DNA of 64,000 nucleotides from JANOSH01 sp031415695 (GCA_031415695.1 JANOSH010000011.1:1-64000), one strand, 5' to 3'. Shown: positions 34,513 to 42,518, numbered from the stretch's first letter. Numbers and translations: made by a program. Notes: generated by a model from the letters alone, not told the origin.

Positions 34513-35226
34513 TCAGTTTCGGCGCAGAATGTACTTCGCGAACATTGCGTCCGCCGAGTACTCAGCACGCTCGATGGTGAAACCGACGCGAGAACACATC
34601 GCTTCGAGAACCCAGGTGTATGTGGAGTGCTCGTCGCGCACGTGCTCTTCAAGTTCCCATCGACCCCAGCCGTCCTCGAGTGGCTCGAATGCAGCCGAGT
34701 CCTGACCCGTCGAACACCACGCCTCGATACGTTCTGTCGCGTCACACGGGTCGAAGTTATACACGACGTCCCAGAGCCGCAACACACCGCCTGGTTTCAA
34801 CATCGAATGAATTCGAGCGAGGGCCACACCTTTCCAAAAGTCGGGCAGGTGGTGCATGGCGTAGCGCGAGTACACGAAGTCGGCGAGGGTTCCCGAATGC
34901 TCGTAGCTCACGAAGCCCGACTCCACGACGTCGACGTTGTCGAGGCCAGCACTCGCAATGTTCGAACGGAGGCGAGCGAGCATCGGTGGCGACACGTCGA
35001 CCGCAACGACCCGAGCACACAACGCAGCGACGGCGAGGGTGAACTGTCCGGTACCGACACCGAACTCGACTTCTATGGAGTCTGCATTCAGACCGAGTTC
35101 GGTGAGTAGCGCCACTTCGTCGGCAGCGTTAGCGTCCTCCTTTACGTCATAGCGAGCAACATGATCGGCGTCGAGGTTCTCGCGACCCGCCGTAACCCGT
35201 TCATCAAGCATCCAACCTGGCTTCAT
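34513..35226 (-). CDS. class I SAM-dependent methyltransferase
   Basis: 237 residues with a Rossmann SAM-binding core. Motif I is EVEFGVGTGQFTLAVAALCA, the acidic end of beta-2 is VVAVDVSPPML, and post-II sequence ADFVYSRYAMHHLPDF precedes LKPGGVLRLWDVVY. The substrate is unknown. Start at the ATG at 35226; the frame is open further upstream (to 35505) without a convincing alternative. The 3' end lies 6 nt from the stop of the convergent Uma2 gene. Confidence 0.8.
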   Translation of the reverse strand: MKPGWMLDERVTAGRENLDADHVARYDVKEDANAADEVALLTELGLNADSIEVEFGVGTGQFTLAVAALCARVVAVDVSPPMLARLRSNIASAGLDNVDVVESGFVSYEHSGTLADFVYSRYAMHHLPDFWKGVALARIHSMLKPGGVLRLWDVVYNFDPCDATERIEAWCSTGQDSAAFEPLEDGWGRWELEEHVRDEHSTYTWVLEAMCSRVGFTIERAEYSADAMFAKYILRRN

Positions 35227-35512
35227 CTCGACAGTGTGCCACGGCCGTAACAACCTCGTTCCAGCAATGCGACCGGCTTGTCCGCAAGCGCTTCGCAGAA
35301 GAATGAGGTTTTGGTCTGTCGGGCGCCGGTGCCTCGGTCGGGGATTTCTGTAGCGTCCACACCAGGTCGAGATGCGGGCGTTCGCTGGCGGCCCGTCGCC
35401 CAATGTTGCTAGGTGCACCTGCGCCATGCCAGGGTTGAGGTTGGGCAGTTCGTGCGCACTAAAGGTGCTGTACGTAAGGTTCGCTCGCTGCATGCGGAGA
35501 CTCACGGGGGTG
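35227..35512. other. gene-poor stretch upstream of the palindrome
   Basis: No convincing gene is seen here. The minus-strand methyltransferase frame remains open to 35505, but its predicted sequence lacks recognisable family features. The stretch presumably carries the regulatory region of the divergent methyltransferase and of the small secreted protein. Confidence 0.4.
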
Positions 35513-35546
35513 TTGACTCACCCTATATATATATATATAGGGTGAG
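35513..35546. promoter_or_regulatory. 30-nt perfect palindrome with (TA)8 in a promoter position
   Basis: CTCACCC-(TA)8-GGGTGAG at 35517-35546 is a perfect palindrome. TTGACT (35513-35518) overlaps its left arm as a -35 box, and the TA tract supplies the spacer and a -10 (TATATA/TATAGG). The ATG of the small secreted protein lies 4 nt after the palindrome. A change in TA copy number would alter promoter spacing. Confidence 0.65.
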
Positions 35547-35549
35547 ACC

Positions 35550-35807
35550 ATGAGATTTAGGCGTTCTAGACGATTGGTTCTCGGGGCGGCTATCGGTGTG
35601 GCCGTGCTGCTCGGAAGCGCTGGTGCGGCCGGCGCATGTTGAGCAAGTAGCGGTACGAAACCTCAAAATGTTCAGTGGACACAGAACTTCACATCGCTTG
35701 GCATCAATTGCATGTTCGATCACCAGCATGGAAATGTGTATGGCGTTGCATTCGCAAAAATAAGAATAAATGGAACGGTCTGGTGCTCGGAAACACGAGG
35801 AGCATAA
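35550..35807 (+). pseudogene. small secreted protein gene with in-frame TGA
   Basis: The ATG at 35550 opens a textbook signal peptide (RRLVLGAAIGVAVLLGSAGA, ending AAGAC), which stops at TGA 35640-35642. The same frame then continues for 54 sense codons (ASSGTKPQNVQW ... FTSLGINCMFDHQHGNVYGV ... NGTVWCSETRGA) to TAA 35805-35807. That TAA shares its A with the ATG of the next gene (TAATG). The secreted-looking mature part with two Cys, and the coupling, argue that the unit was built as one 84-residue protein plus the codon at TGA. It may be a nonsense mutant (TGG or CGA to TGA), a site of UGA read-through, or a sequence error. No family is recognised. Confidence 0.6.
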
Positions 35808-36457
35808 TGAAACGGCACACGATTGTTGTTGCACTGTTAGCGCTCGGCATAGTCGCCTGTGGCCGCCCAGTAGTTACTGGGTCCCAACTGGCTGGCCCGG
35901 AGACGAGGCCGACTGCCCGGGTCGAGGTCACTGAGCCCTTCGCCGGTTCGGTGATAGAGGCTGAGCCTCTCGACGGCAGGGCGGTCGTAGATGCTCCAGC
36001 CGACCTTACGCTGGTCGTCGATACCGTGACCATCGATGCCGGGCCCTCGCTTAGCCGAAGGATGTCATGGGTGTCTCCAGCCAACCCGCTGGGATATCAA
36101 GTCAACGTGGCTGTGACGTGGGAGGACGGCAATCCTGGGGAGGGAACGGCCGCGGACGTTGGCTTCCCAGGTGCCAATCAGAAATCCATCTCGAAGTCGT
36201 CGCTGCGGGGTCGCCCAACAGTTTCGATCTACGTCGACAAGTCCAAGACCTTTATTGCCTATGTCACGCTTGCTGATCGCACAGTGGGGGAATTCACTTT
36301 GGTCGGGTTCTCGCCCGGCGAGGCAGCACAGTGGGTCAATGATGCCAAGATCGATGTTTCGGCGCTCGTGTCGTGTGTGAGCGATGGGCGTCTTGCCGAC
36401 CGCTCGGGCTGCGAGCCTGGCAGCCGGACAAACGGTTCGTTGGGACCTAACATTTAG
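35807..36457 (+). CDS. lipoprotein of unknown function
   Basis: 216 residues. The signal sequence MKRHTIVVALLALGIVAC ends in a lipobox (IVAC, Cys18), so it is probably anchored on the outer face of the membrane. The rest is polar with predicted beta structure and two Cys near the C-terminus (SCVSDGRLADRSGCEPG). AGGAG 5 nt before the ATG and the TAATG overlap with the preceding small secreted protein mark translational coupling. I know no homologous family. The pair may act together at the cell surface. Confidence 0.7.
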   Translation: MKRHTIVVALLALGIVACGRPVVTGSQLAGPETRPTARVEVTEPFAGSVIEAEPLDGRAVVDAPADLTLVVDTVTIDAGPSLSRRMSWVSPANPLGYQVNVAVTWEDGNPGEGTAADVGFPGANQKSISKSSLRGRPTVSIYVDKSKTFIAYVTLADRTVGEFTLVGFSPGEAAQWVNDAKIDVSALVSCVSDGRLADRSGCEPGSRTNGSLGPNI

Positions 36458-36470
36458 CCCGCCCTGGTTT

Positions 36471-36494
36471 CCGGCGGTGATCCTGTACCGCCGG
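36471..36494 (+). terminator. 8-bp perfect hairpin after the lipoprotein gene
   Basis: CCGGCGGT (36471-36478) pairs with ACCGCCGG (36487-36494) across an 8-nt loop, 13 nt after the lipoprotein stop. There is no U-tract. It may terminate the lipoprotein transcript or form part of the control region of the following toxin-antitoxin pair. Confidence 0.45.
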
Positions 36495-36520
36495 TCATTG
36501 ACTCGCTGTATGCTTGTCCC

Positions 36521-36772
36521 ATGCAGATTGCCATTACTCTTCCGGATGAAGTAGTGGATGACCTTGATCATCTCGTGCCAGACCAGTTCGCGTCTAGGGC
36601 AGAAGTGGTTAGAGCTGCGGTTCAAGCGTTCCTCTCCCATCGACGCGCTTCGGCAATTGATGCGGCGTTCCGGGCTGGTTACGACGCGACTCCGCCAAAG
36701 GTTGATGAGATCGACATCGGGCGCGTCACCAGAACCTCCCAGCCAGCCGCGTGGGACAAACTGGCGTGGTAG
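36521..36772 (+). CDS. ribbon-helix-helix antitoxin (CopG/MazE-like)
   Basis: 83 residues. The N-terminus MQIAITLPDEVVDDLDHLVP and SRAEVVRAAVQAFLSHRR form a ribbon-helix-helix DNA-binding domain, followed by an acidic C-terminal tail for toxin binding. TATGCT lies 6 nt before the ATG (leaderless). It overlaps the MazF-type toxin gene by 22 nt (or 7 nt if the toxin starts at 36766), the usual type II toxin-antitoxin arrangement. Confidence 0.9.
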   Translation: MQIAITLPDEVVDDLDHLVPDQFASRAEVVRAAVQAFLSHRRASAIDAAFRAGYDATPPKVDEIDIGRVTRTSQPAAWDKLAW

Positions 36773-37089
36773 CACGCGGTGAAGTTCGATGGCTGCTTCT
36801 CGACGACGCGTCCAAACGCCGGCCAGTTGTCATCTTGACTCGTGACGCTGTTGTGAATCGATTGACCTCAGTACTTGTCGGTCCGGTGACCTCCACAATT
36901 CGTGGGTTGCCATCAGAGGTCCCGTTGGGACCAGACGATGGTTTGCCGCAGCGCTGCGTAGTAAGTCTCGACAACACTACGCAGGTAAATGCCGATCTAT
37001 TGGGCGGGGTTATCACCCGTCTCTCCCCAGAAAGGATGGCGGAAATCTGCTCCGCCCTTGCCCTAGCCGTGGGGTGCGACCGGGACTAG
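36751..37089 (+). CDS. MazF/PemK-type mRNA interferase toxin
   Basis: 112 residues: VARGEVRWLLLDDASKRRPV with VVILTRDAVVNRL is the PemK/MazF barrel, and TSTIRGLPSEVPLGPDDGLP with CVVSLDNTTQVNADLLGG completes it. The conserved Arg (RGLPSEV) and Ser/Thr of the RNase site are present. Start is GTG 36751 or the in-frame GTG 36766, which gives a more typical MazF N-terminus. The partner antitoxin overlaps upstream. Confidence 0.88.
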   Translation: MGQTGVVARGEVRWLLLDDASKRRPVVILTRDAVVNRLTSVLVGPVTSTIRGLPSEVPLGPDDGLPQRCVVSLDNTTQVNADLLGGVITRLSPERMAEICSALALAVGCDRD

Positions 37090-37471
37090 AACTAGCCTTT
37101 GAGATGTTCGTGGCCAGGGGCCGCCATGATGGGGGCGAATGGTCGTGGGTCGTGCAAAAACGGTCGTCTCCCGCCGCGAAGGCGAATCCCGTATCGTTCC
37201 CCGTAAAAGATGCGCCTCTGAGGCGCGAGAGGGCCGGTTTTGGGCATATCCCACACGCGACCAGGGCTATTCTCTCCACAGGAGCGCGAGGGCCGCATTT
37301 TGGGGTACATCCCCCAACGCGACCAGCAACCGCAGGGTTCCTCACCCGGCGGGCTGACTGCGTTTGAACTCGATGCGATCGAACCGAACCCTCACGTCCT
37401 ACACCCATGTCTCATATGCGGTACATATGACCCACGGAGGGTACGGACTGGGCGGTTGAATGCGACAGCGG
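37090..37471. repeat. 382-nt intergenic region with two hairpin-bearing direct repeats
   Basis: A perfect hairpin, GCGCCTC-T-GAGGCGC, lies at 37212-37226. Two imperfect direct copies of about 44 nt follow (37221-37264 and 37282-37326), both running GCGCGAG...GGCC(G)...TTTTGGG through CCCA to ACGCGACCAG. Each contains a TTGGG/CCCA-type stem around a 5-nt loop (CATAT or TACAT). No convincing gene is seen; short frames on both strands are of low complexity. This may be a REP-like or structured-RNA region, or remnants of a mobile element. Confidence 0.55.
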
Positions 37472-38488
37472 TTAGTCAGTTGATGGCCAGCGGCGTTTGG
37501 GGAGGAACTTCTCGCCTGCTTTGCCTTTGGCGCGTTCATCGCTGAGCGCCCATGCCCGCCGCCAACCGGTGTACGCAGGGCCGGTAAGCGACGGCGTTAC
37601 CGACGACCCGGCCCGTTGCCGCGCCGACCACCAATCGCTCACAGCCTCATCGGCTAGTTCGGCCACGGCGCGTTCGATCCGCTCGTTGAACCGGCGCACG
37701 TTCTCGCCGTCGACCATGGTGAGAGGCCGCCCGAACGTTACCTTGGTCTTGCCCGGCTTCAGCTTCTTGGAGCCCTTGCCCCAGATGCTGCCCGATCCAT
37801 CGATATGTACGGGCACGACGGGAGCGTTGCACTTCTCCGACAGGAACGCGGCGCCACCCTTGAAGGTTTGACCCCAACCATCGGGCGAGCGGCCGCCTTC
37901 GGGGAAGATGAGCAAGCTCCAACCGTCGTTGATGAGTTCGCTGGCCAAGTCCGACGACCGGCGGTTGACCGTATGGCGATCGATCGGAAACGCACCCAGG
38001 GCAAGCGCCGATACTGCACCGGTGAGACGCGTGCCGAAAAAGTAATCGGCGGCGGCACCTACGACGAGGTTGTCGCGCCACGGCAACGGTATCGATGTGA
38101 GCATGAGCGGCGCGTCGAGATGGCTGTGATGGTTAGCAACAAAGATAAGTGACGGTGCATCGTTGCCAAGATCTTTCAGGTCGGCGAGGCGGTCGAGCCC
38201 GGTGATTTCGGGGTCGGCAACCGCCCCGATCACACGACGCATGGGGCCGCTGACTATGAGGCGGCGAGCAAGTTTGGCGCTTGGCCGTCGGGCCCAGTCG
38301 GTATCGAAGTCGGCTCCGGTTGTACCCCGCTCGGCGGGAACGTCGACACCGTGTGGGATCGTAGGTGCCCGGAACGGGAAGCCGAGCCGGTTGACCGATG
38401 CGCGCGCCAGATTGAATTTGTGTTCCACGGTGTCGACGGCGCGAACGGCCTTACGGAACGCTACGAGGCGAGTCTCATTGCGGGCCAT
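37472..38488 (-). CDS. 1-acyl-glycerol-3-phosphate acyltransferase-like (PlsC) protein
   Basis: 338 residues. The acyltransferase motif is NHHSHLD (HX4D), followed by PIDRHTVNRR, FPEGGRSPDG and PVVPVHIDGS, the four PlsC blocks. It presumably transfers a fatty acyl group to lysophosphatidate or a related alcohol at the membrane. It is the last gene of a minus-strand operon with an MDR dehydrogenase and a LarA-like protein (7 nt after the latter), an unusual context for PlsC. Confidence 0.85.
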   Translation of the reverse strand: MARNETRLVAFRKAVRAVDTVEHKFNLARASVNRLGFPFRAPTIPHGVDVPAERGTTGADFDTDWARRPSAKLARRLIVSGPMRRVIGAVADPEITGLDRLADLKDLGNDAPSLIFVANHHSHLDAPLMLTSIPLPWRDNLVVGAAADYFFGTRLTGAVSALALGAFPIDRHTVNRRSSDLASELINDGWSLLIFPEGGRSPDGWGQTFKGGAAFLSEKCNAPVVPVHIDGSGSIWGKGSKKLKPGKTKVTFGRPLTMVDGENVRRFNERIERAVAELADEAVSDWWSARQRAGSSVTPSLTGPAYTGWRRAWALSDERAKGKAGEKFLPKRRWPSTD

Positions 38489-38495
38489 CGGCGGG

Positions 38496-40082
38496 TCAGG
38501 TGACGTCGGCCATTAGCACGGGCGGCGCATGGAAATGGGTGATTGTCGGGCTAGGGCCTACCACGTCGGAGGCGAGCTCGAGAGCGTCGTTCATCGAGGT
38601 GGCCGGGGTGAAGCCCAGTCGGCGAACGGCCTTGGCGTCGCCGCCAACGATAATCACACGACCCAGGTGCTTCATGGCATGGCTAGCCCAGTACCACATA
38701 TAGAACGGGTGCACGCCGTGGTACGCGTAGCCGGTTCGGTAGAGGTGCTTGTACCACTCGTCCTCGGCGAAGCTCTTTTCGTACTTACGTGACAGTTCGT
38801 GCGGGTCGGTGGTGTCGGCCAGGCATTGCTCGAAGAAATCGATGTAGCTGGGGTGATGCACGGGGTTGAATTCCCATGGTGTGGGGTGCGTCATGATGAC
38901 CACGCCGCCCTCGCGCACGAGCGGTTTACCGCGGTACAAGTTGAAGTAATACCCGAGGCCCATGCACGTGACCAGAATCGGGTTCATGATCGAGTTGACG
39001 TTGTACGGGCAGATGTAGGGGATGCCCATCGTCATGATGTCGGTCTGGCCCGACACCTCGACAAGGTGTTGCTTGTACACATTCTCGGTGGTGATCTTGT
39101 GAACGGCCTCGACCTCGCCACATTGGATCGACGTGAGCTGATGAGGTGATTCGATCGAATGAAAAATGTTGCGGGCCAACCGGGTGGGCGTGCGCTTCAA
39201 GCTCGTCGACATGGCGATGTACGCCGCCCGGTCGCGGGCGTTCCATTCCCATTCACGCTTCGACAAGAAGTTGAACTGAGACGGGAATGTGTCGGTATTG
39301 AGCGTGGTCTCGATCTGGAAAACACGAGGCCCGTGATCCCGCATGATCTTGCCCATGCGCCAATTGCTCTTGTGTAGCTCGGAACGGTGCTGATCCATGA
39401 AGCTGTGACTGGCTTCCATGGTGGTGGGGTTGTGATGGTGGCGCAGGCTGCGATAGCTCGATAGGCCGGTAACGGTCGACTTCCACCCACCATCCATGGC
39501 GACCAGATTGATGTTGACGTATACCAATAGGTCGCTGGTGGCCGCCCGCTTGTTGATCTCGACTTCTTCACCTTCGGGCGTGGCACCGAGCAGTTCAAGG
39601 TTGTCGGGGTCTTCGGCGTCGTGTTGCGTGAGCAGCCCGCGCGGCATGAACGCGTCGTAGATACGGTCGCCGAGCGCGTGGCGGAGTTCGGCCTCGGTCA
39701 TGCGGCGATGCAACGCCAAAGCAGCGATGAGTACGACGTCGTCGACACCGGCCTGAGCCGCGAGGTCGAGCACCGCTTCGATGATGCGCTGACGAAGGTC
39801 AGGCCGTCGCATTTTAGGTAGCGGTAGGCTCACGTCGTCGAATGCAATGGTGAGGCGCATACCCGGCTTGAGCAGCGCCGACAGCGGCTCGGAATCGATG
39901 GGATTCTCGAGCGCGTGCAAGATGGTGCCGTCGATGTCCTTGAGGGCAGGAATGGGCTCGGCGGGATAGATGATTCGAGTGCGGTCGGGGGGCAGCTTTT
40001 CCAAGCTGAAACCTTCGCCGCGCCAGAACATGGTGGGTGGGGTGGAACGGTCGACGTCGAGGACGTAACCCGGGCGGGGCAT
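38496..40082 (-). CDS. LarA-like protein (DUF2088, lactate-racemase family)
   Basis: 528 residues, longer than typical LarA (~425). The N-terminal part shows GMRLTIAFDDVSLPLP (substrate Asp/Arg region of LarA), ALALHRRMTEAELRHALGD (matching the H-R-P-M-T motif) and GGWKSTVTGL with Lys201, the position that tethers the nickel-pincer nucleotide in LarA. HHH follows. The C-terminal region (PYICPYNVNSIMNPILVTCM, HPTPWEFNPVHHPSYIDFFE) is family-specific. It is probably a racemase/epimerase of a 2-hydroxy acid or related compound; larB/C/E are not in this window. It sits 6 nt from the dehydrogenase upstream. Confidence 0.75.
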   Translation of the reverse strand: MPRPGYVLDVDRSTPPTMFWRGEGFSLEKLPPDRTRIIYPAEPIPALKDIDGTILHALENPIDSEPLSALLKPGMRLTIAFDDVSLPLPKMRRPDLRQRIIEAVLDLAAQAGVDDVVLIAALALHRRMTEAELRHALGDRIYDAFMPRGLLTQHDAEDPDNLELLGATPEGEEVEINKRAATSDLLVYVNINLVAMDGGWKSTVTGLSSYRSLRHHHNPTTMEASHSFMDQHRSELHKSNWRMGKIMRDHGPRVFQIETTLNTDTFPSQFNFLSKREWEWNARDRAAYIAMSTSLKRTPTRLARNIFHSIESPHQLTSIQCGEVEAVHKITTENVYKQHLVEVSGQTDIMTMGIPYICPYNVNSIMNPILVTCMGLGYYFNLYRGKPLVREGGVVIMTHPTPWEFNPVHHPSYIDFFEQCLADTTDPHELSRKYEKSFAEDEWYKHLYRTGYAYHGVHPFYMWYWASHAMKHLGRVIIVGGDAKAVRRLGFTPATSMNDALELASDVVGPSPTITHFHAPPVLMADVT

Positions 40083-40088
40083 GGGGCT

Positions 40089-41267
40089 CTAACGGCCTTT
40101 CTCGTGTCGAAGATCGAACGCAATTCGTACGGCACCACGACGACCCGCTGTAGCAGCGTGTTCGAGGGCGTCGCGGTAATCGCGCAGCGGGTAGGTGGCG
40201 GTAACAAGGCGGCCAAGATCGGCCGCGCCAACGAGCTCGAAGGCGAGGTCGAAGGTGCGCCGGTCGTCGCCGCTGCGAAGCGTTTCGGTGCCGTACGCGT
40301 ACGCACCGGCCAGCTGGGTTTCACGATGCCACAGCGACGTGAGATTCAGGCTCACGTTGTTGGGCATGCCCACCAGAGTGATGCGGCCGCGGGGTTTTAC
40401 GATGCGTAACGCCTCGGTGATGGACGACTCGGTGCCCACACAGTCGAGCACCACGTTTGCTCCGCCAGTGAGCTGATTGCCGTACGCCAGTGAGCCCGAT
40501 AGCCGCCGCACCAGACGGCCGACATGATCGGGCTCGACCACGTGGGTTGCGCCCAGTTCTTTGGCCCAGCGGCGCTGCTCCAGGTAGCGGGCACCGGCGA
40601 CAATGACGGCGTCAGGGTGGAAGTGGTGCACGGCGGCGATGGTGAGTAGCCCAAGTGTTCCGGCGCCGAGTACGACGACCAGGTCACCGGCCACGATGGG
40701 AAACGCCAGCGCAGCGTGAATGGCGCAGGCCGTCGGCTCGACCATGACGGCCGCTTCGTCGGTCATGGTGTCGGCCACCACATGGAGTTGGCTGGCGTGA
40801 GCCACCATTCGAGTACCCCAACCGCCACCGGTGTCGCAACAAAAGCCAGTTTGCAACCCGGGGGCGATGTCGCCGAACGCCAGTCGTTCGCAGTTGCCGA
40901 GATCGCCGCGTGAGCATGAGACACACACGGGTCGCACATTGCGGGCGACGCAACCAAGTACCGGTTCGAGAACGACTCGCGTGCCGTCGGCAGCGTCGGC
41001 TACCACTTCGTGGCCGGGGACAAACGGGAAGCTCACAATGTCTTCGAAGTAGCGGCTTGATCGCCCATCCATCGTGGCCAGGTCGCTGCCACAGATGCCG
41101 GCGAGGCGAGGTTTGATCATCTGCCAATCGGCGCCTGGCAGCTCGGGTTCGTCGATTTCGTCGAAGTCGAGCGGACCGTAGGCCGCGCCTCGACCCGGCC
41201 GGAGCGTGCCGGCGACCATGGATGCCGCGTATTTCATCGGCTTGCGCTGGAATTGGAGCGCCTTCAC
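40089..41267 (-). CDS. zinc-dependent medium-chain dehydrogenase (MDR/ADH family)
   Basis: 392 residues. AGICGSDLATMDG and FVPGHEVVADAADG carry the catalytic-zinc ligands. CVSCSRGDLGNCERL supplies the structural-zinc cysteines, and VVVLGAGTLGLLTIAAV is the Rossmann NAD(P) site. It oxidises an unknown alcohol. Start at GTG 41267, with TACAGT 8 nt upstream; a later ATG (41237) is possible. It is the first gene of the operon with the LarA-like protein and PlsC, controlled from the palindrome shared with fxsA. Confidence 0.85.
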   Translation of the reverse strand: MKALQFQRKPMKYAASMVAGTLRPGRGAAYGPLDFDEIDEPELPGADWQMIKPRLAGICGSDLATMDGRSSRYFEDIVSFPFVPGHEVVADAADGTRVVLEPVLGCVARNVRPVCVSCSRGDLGNCERLAFGDIAPGLQTGFCCDTGGGWGTRMVAHASQLHVVADTMTDEAAVMVEPTACAIHAALAFPIVAGDLVVVLGAGTLGLLTIAAVHHFHPDAVIVAGARYLEQRRWAKELGATHVVEPDHVGRLVRRLSGSLAYGNQLTGGANVVLDCVGTESSITEALRIVKPRGRITLVGMPNNVSLNLTSLWHRETQLAGAYAYGTETLRSGDDRRTFDLAFELVGAADLGRLVTATYPLRDYRDALEHAATAGRRGAVRIAFDLRHEKGR

Positions 41268-41296
41268 GATTGACCACTGTAGCGGTTTTGCTGACC

Positions 41297-41318
41297 CTCT
41301 CTACCAATTGGTAGAGAG
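41297..41318. promoter_or_regulatory. 22-nt perfect palindromic operator
   Basis: CTCTCTACCAA/TTGGTAGAGAG is a perfect dyad centred in the 73-nt gap between the divergent dehydrogenase (41267) and fxsA (41341) genes. Its core TACCAATTGGTA recurs with one mismatch (TACCATTTGGTA) at 49316-49327. This is the size and symmetry of a TetR-type operator. Confidence 0.65.
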
Positions 41319-41340
41319 ATTCGGAGGTATCGTCGGGGTA

Positions 41341-41817
41341 ATGCTTGTCCTCGCCTTGCTCTTCATCGTCGTGCCGTTCGTCGAGCTGTTCGTGATTCTG
41401 CAAACAGCCCAGGCTTTGGGTGGTTGGAACACCCTTGGTCTGCTCGTGGTCATCTCGGTCGTCGGCGCGTGGCTCATGAAACGAGAAGGCCGCAAGGTGT
41501 TTCGTCGCTTCACCGAGCAGATCAACGCCGGTGTCGTACCCACCAACGACATTGCCGACGGGGTGCTGCTGTTGGGTGCGGGCGCGCTCATGCTGACGCC
41601 CGGGTTTCTTACCGACATCGTCGGCATCCTGGCCATCTTTCCACCGACGCGAGCCGTCTTACGCAAGCTGCTTGTCGCCCAGTTCGTGAAGCGCTCAGGT
41701 GCCGGGGGTCTTCTCGGATCCGCACGTTTTCGACGCACTGGCTCCGTGTTCAACACAACGGTGCACGACCCCCAGTCGCCGCCGCCCGACAACGATCCTT
41801 CTAGGGAGCTCCGTTAG
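41341..41817 (+). CDS. fxsA: FxsA-family membrane protein
   Basis: 158 residues with N-terminal membrane segments (MLVLALLFIVVPFVELFVIL, TLGLLVVISVVGAWLMKREG) and the family motif DGVLLLGAGALMLTPGFLTD. In E. coli FxsA is an inner-membrane protein that suppresses phage T7 exclusion by F; its normal job is unclear. TATCGT 7 nt before the ATG suggests a leaderless start. It is divergent from the dehydrogenase operon across the perfect palindrome and overlaps the convergent VOC gene by 4 nt. Confidence 0.88.
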   Translation: MLVLALLFIVVPFVELFVILQTAQALGGWNTLGLLVVISVVGAWLMKREGRKVFRRFTEQINAGVVPTNDIADGVLLLGAGALMLTPGFLTDIVGILAIFPPTRAVLRKLLVAQFVKRSGAGGLLGSARFRRTGSVFNTTVHDPQSPPPDNDPSRELR

Positions 41818-42518
41818 GACACGGTGAATCGGCAACCGGCGACGAGCACGCGCCGGTTGCTTGCGTTGCTCGATCGCAGGTGTACCTGATCGACGCCCTC
41901 GCCCCGAACGTTCACCGCTGCAAACTTCACGAACGTGTCGCCACCAAGATGAACGGTATTGTCGGTCGTTGGCGCATCGAGGATGTCGGCCCACCGTGCA
42001 CACATGGCGGCCGGGTCGTCGGCACTGATGGTAACGCCGGCAATGCCGGACACCATGGTTCCCGTTGCCGCCGATTGCCAGGTTGGCCCACCCCAGGCCC
42101 ACGCCTGCGGCTCGTACGCGGCGTCAATCGACAAGATGGCCCCGCCAACATCGCGTGGATGCAGGTGGGTGCCTGCAATCTTGGCGGCATCGTGACGCCA
42201 CACCACACGTACGCCCAACTCGCCCAAGCGTTCTCGTAGCCGGGTGAGTTCCTCGAACGATTCGGCTTGCACTATCACCATGTAGCCGCCATCGCCGCCG
42301 CGTCGTTCTAGCTGACGCCCGGCCGTGGTGCCGGCCCTAGTCGGTGATACGACCTCCAAAAAGTCGTCGCCCACGCGCATGAGCGCGTTGTGCAGACCGA
42401 ACTCGCCGACACCCGGATCCTTGAAGCACACCGACAAGTCAAAGGCACCACACAACATCGACACGGTTGGGTCGAGGTCGGCGGCGACGAGGGCCACTTG
42501 GCGTAAGCGAACGGTCAT
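41814..42518 (-). CDS. VOC-family protein (glyoxalase-like domain)
   Basis: 234 residues with two VOC half-domains: RLRQVALVAADLDPTVSMLC at the N-terminus and GVTISADDPAAMCARWADIL in the second half. GEFGLHNALMRVGDDFLEVV carries a candidate metal-binding Glu. Start at the ATG at 42518, where homology begins. It lies 28 nt downstream of the PPOX gene on the same strand and is probably co-transcribed with it. Substrate unknown. Confidence 0.75.
   Translation of the reverse strand: MTVRLRQVALVAADLDPTVSMLCGAFDLSVCFKDPGVGEFGLHNALMRVGDDFLEVVSPTRAGTTAGRQLERRGGDGGYMVIVQAESFEELTRLRERLGELGVRVVWRHDAAKIAGTHLHPRDVGGAILSIDAAYEPQAWAWGGPTWQSAATGTMVSGIAGVTISADDPAAMCARWADILDAPTTDNTVHLGGDTFVKFAAVNVRGEGVDQVHLRSSNASNRRVLVAGCRFTVS

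Noticed and set aside
35640..35642. Selenocysteine codon in the small secreted protein
   Set aside because: The TGA falls right after the signal-peptide Cys, no SECIS-like hairpin is obvious just downstream, and no selenoprotein family matches; nonsense mutation or read-through is likelier.
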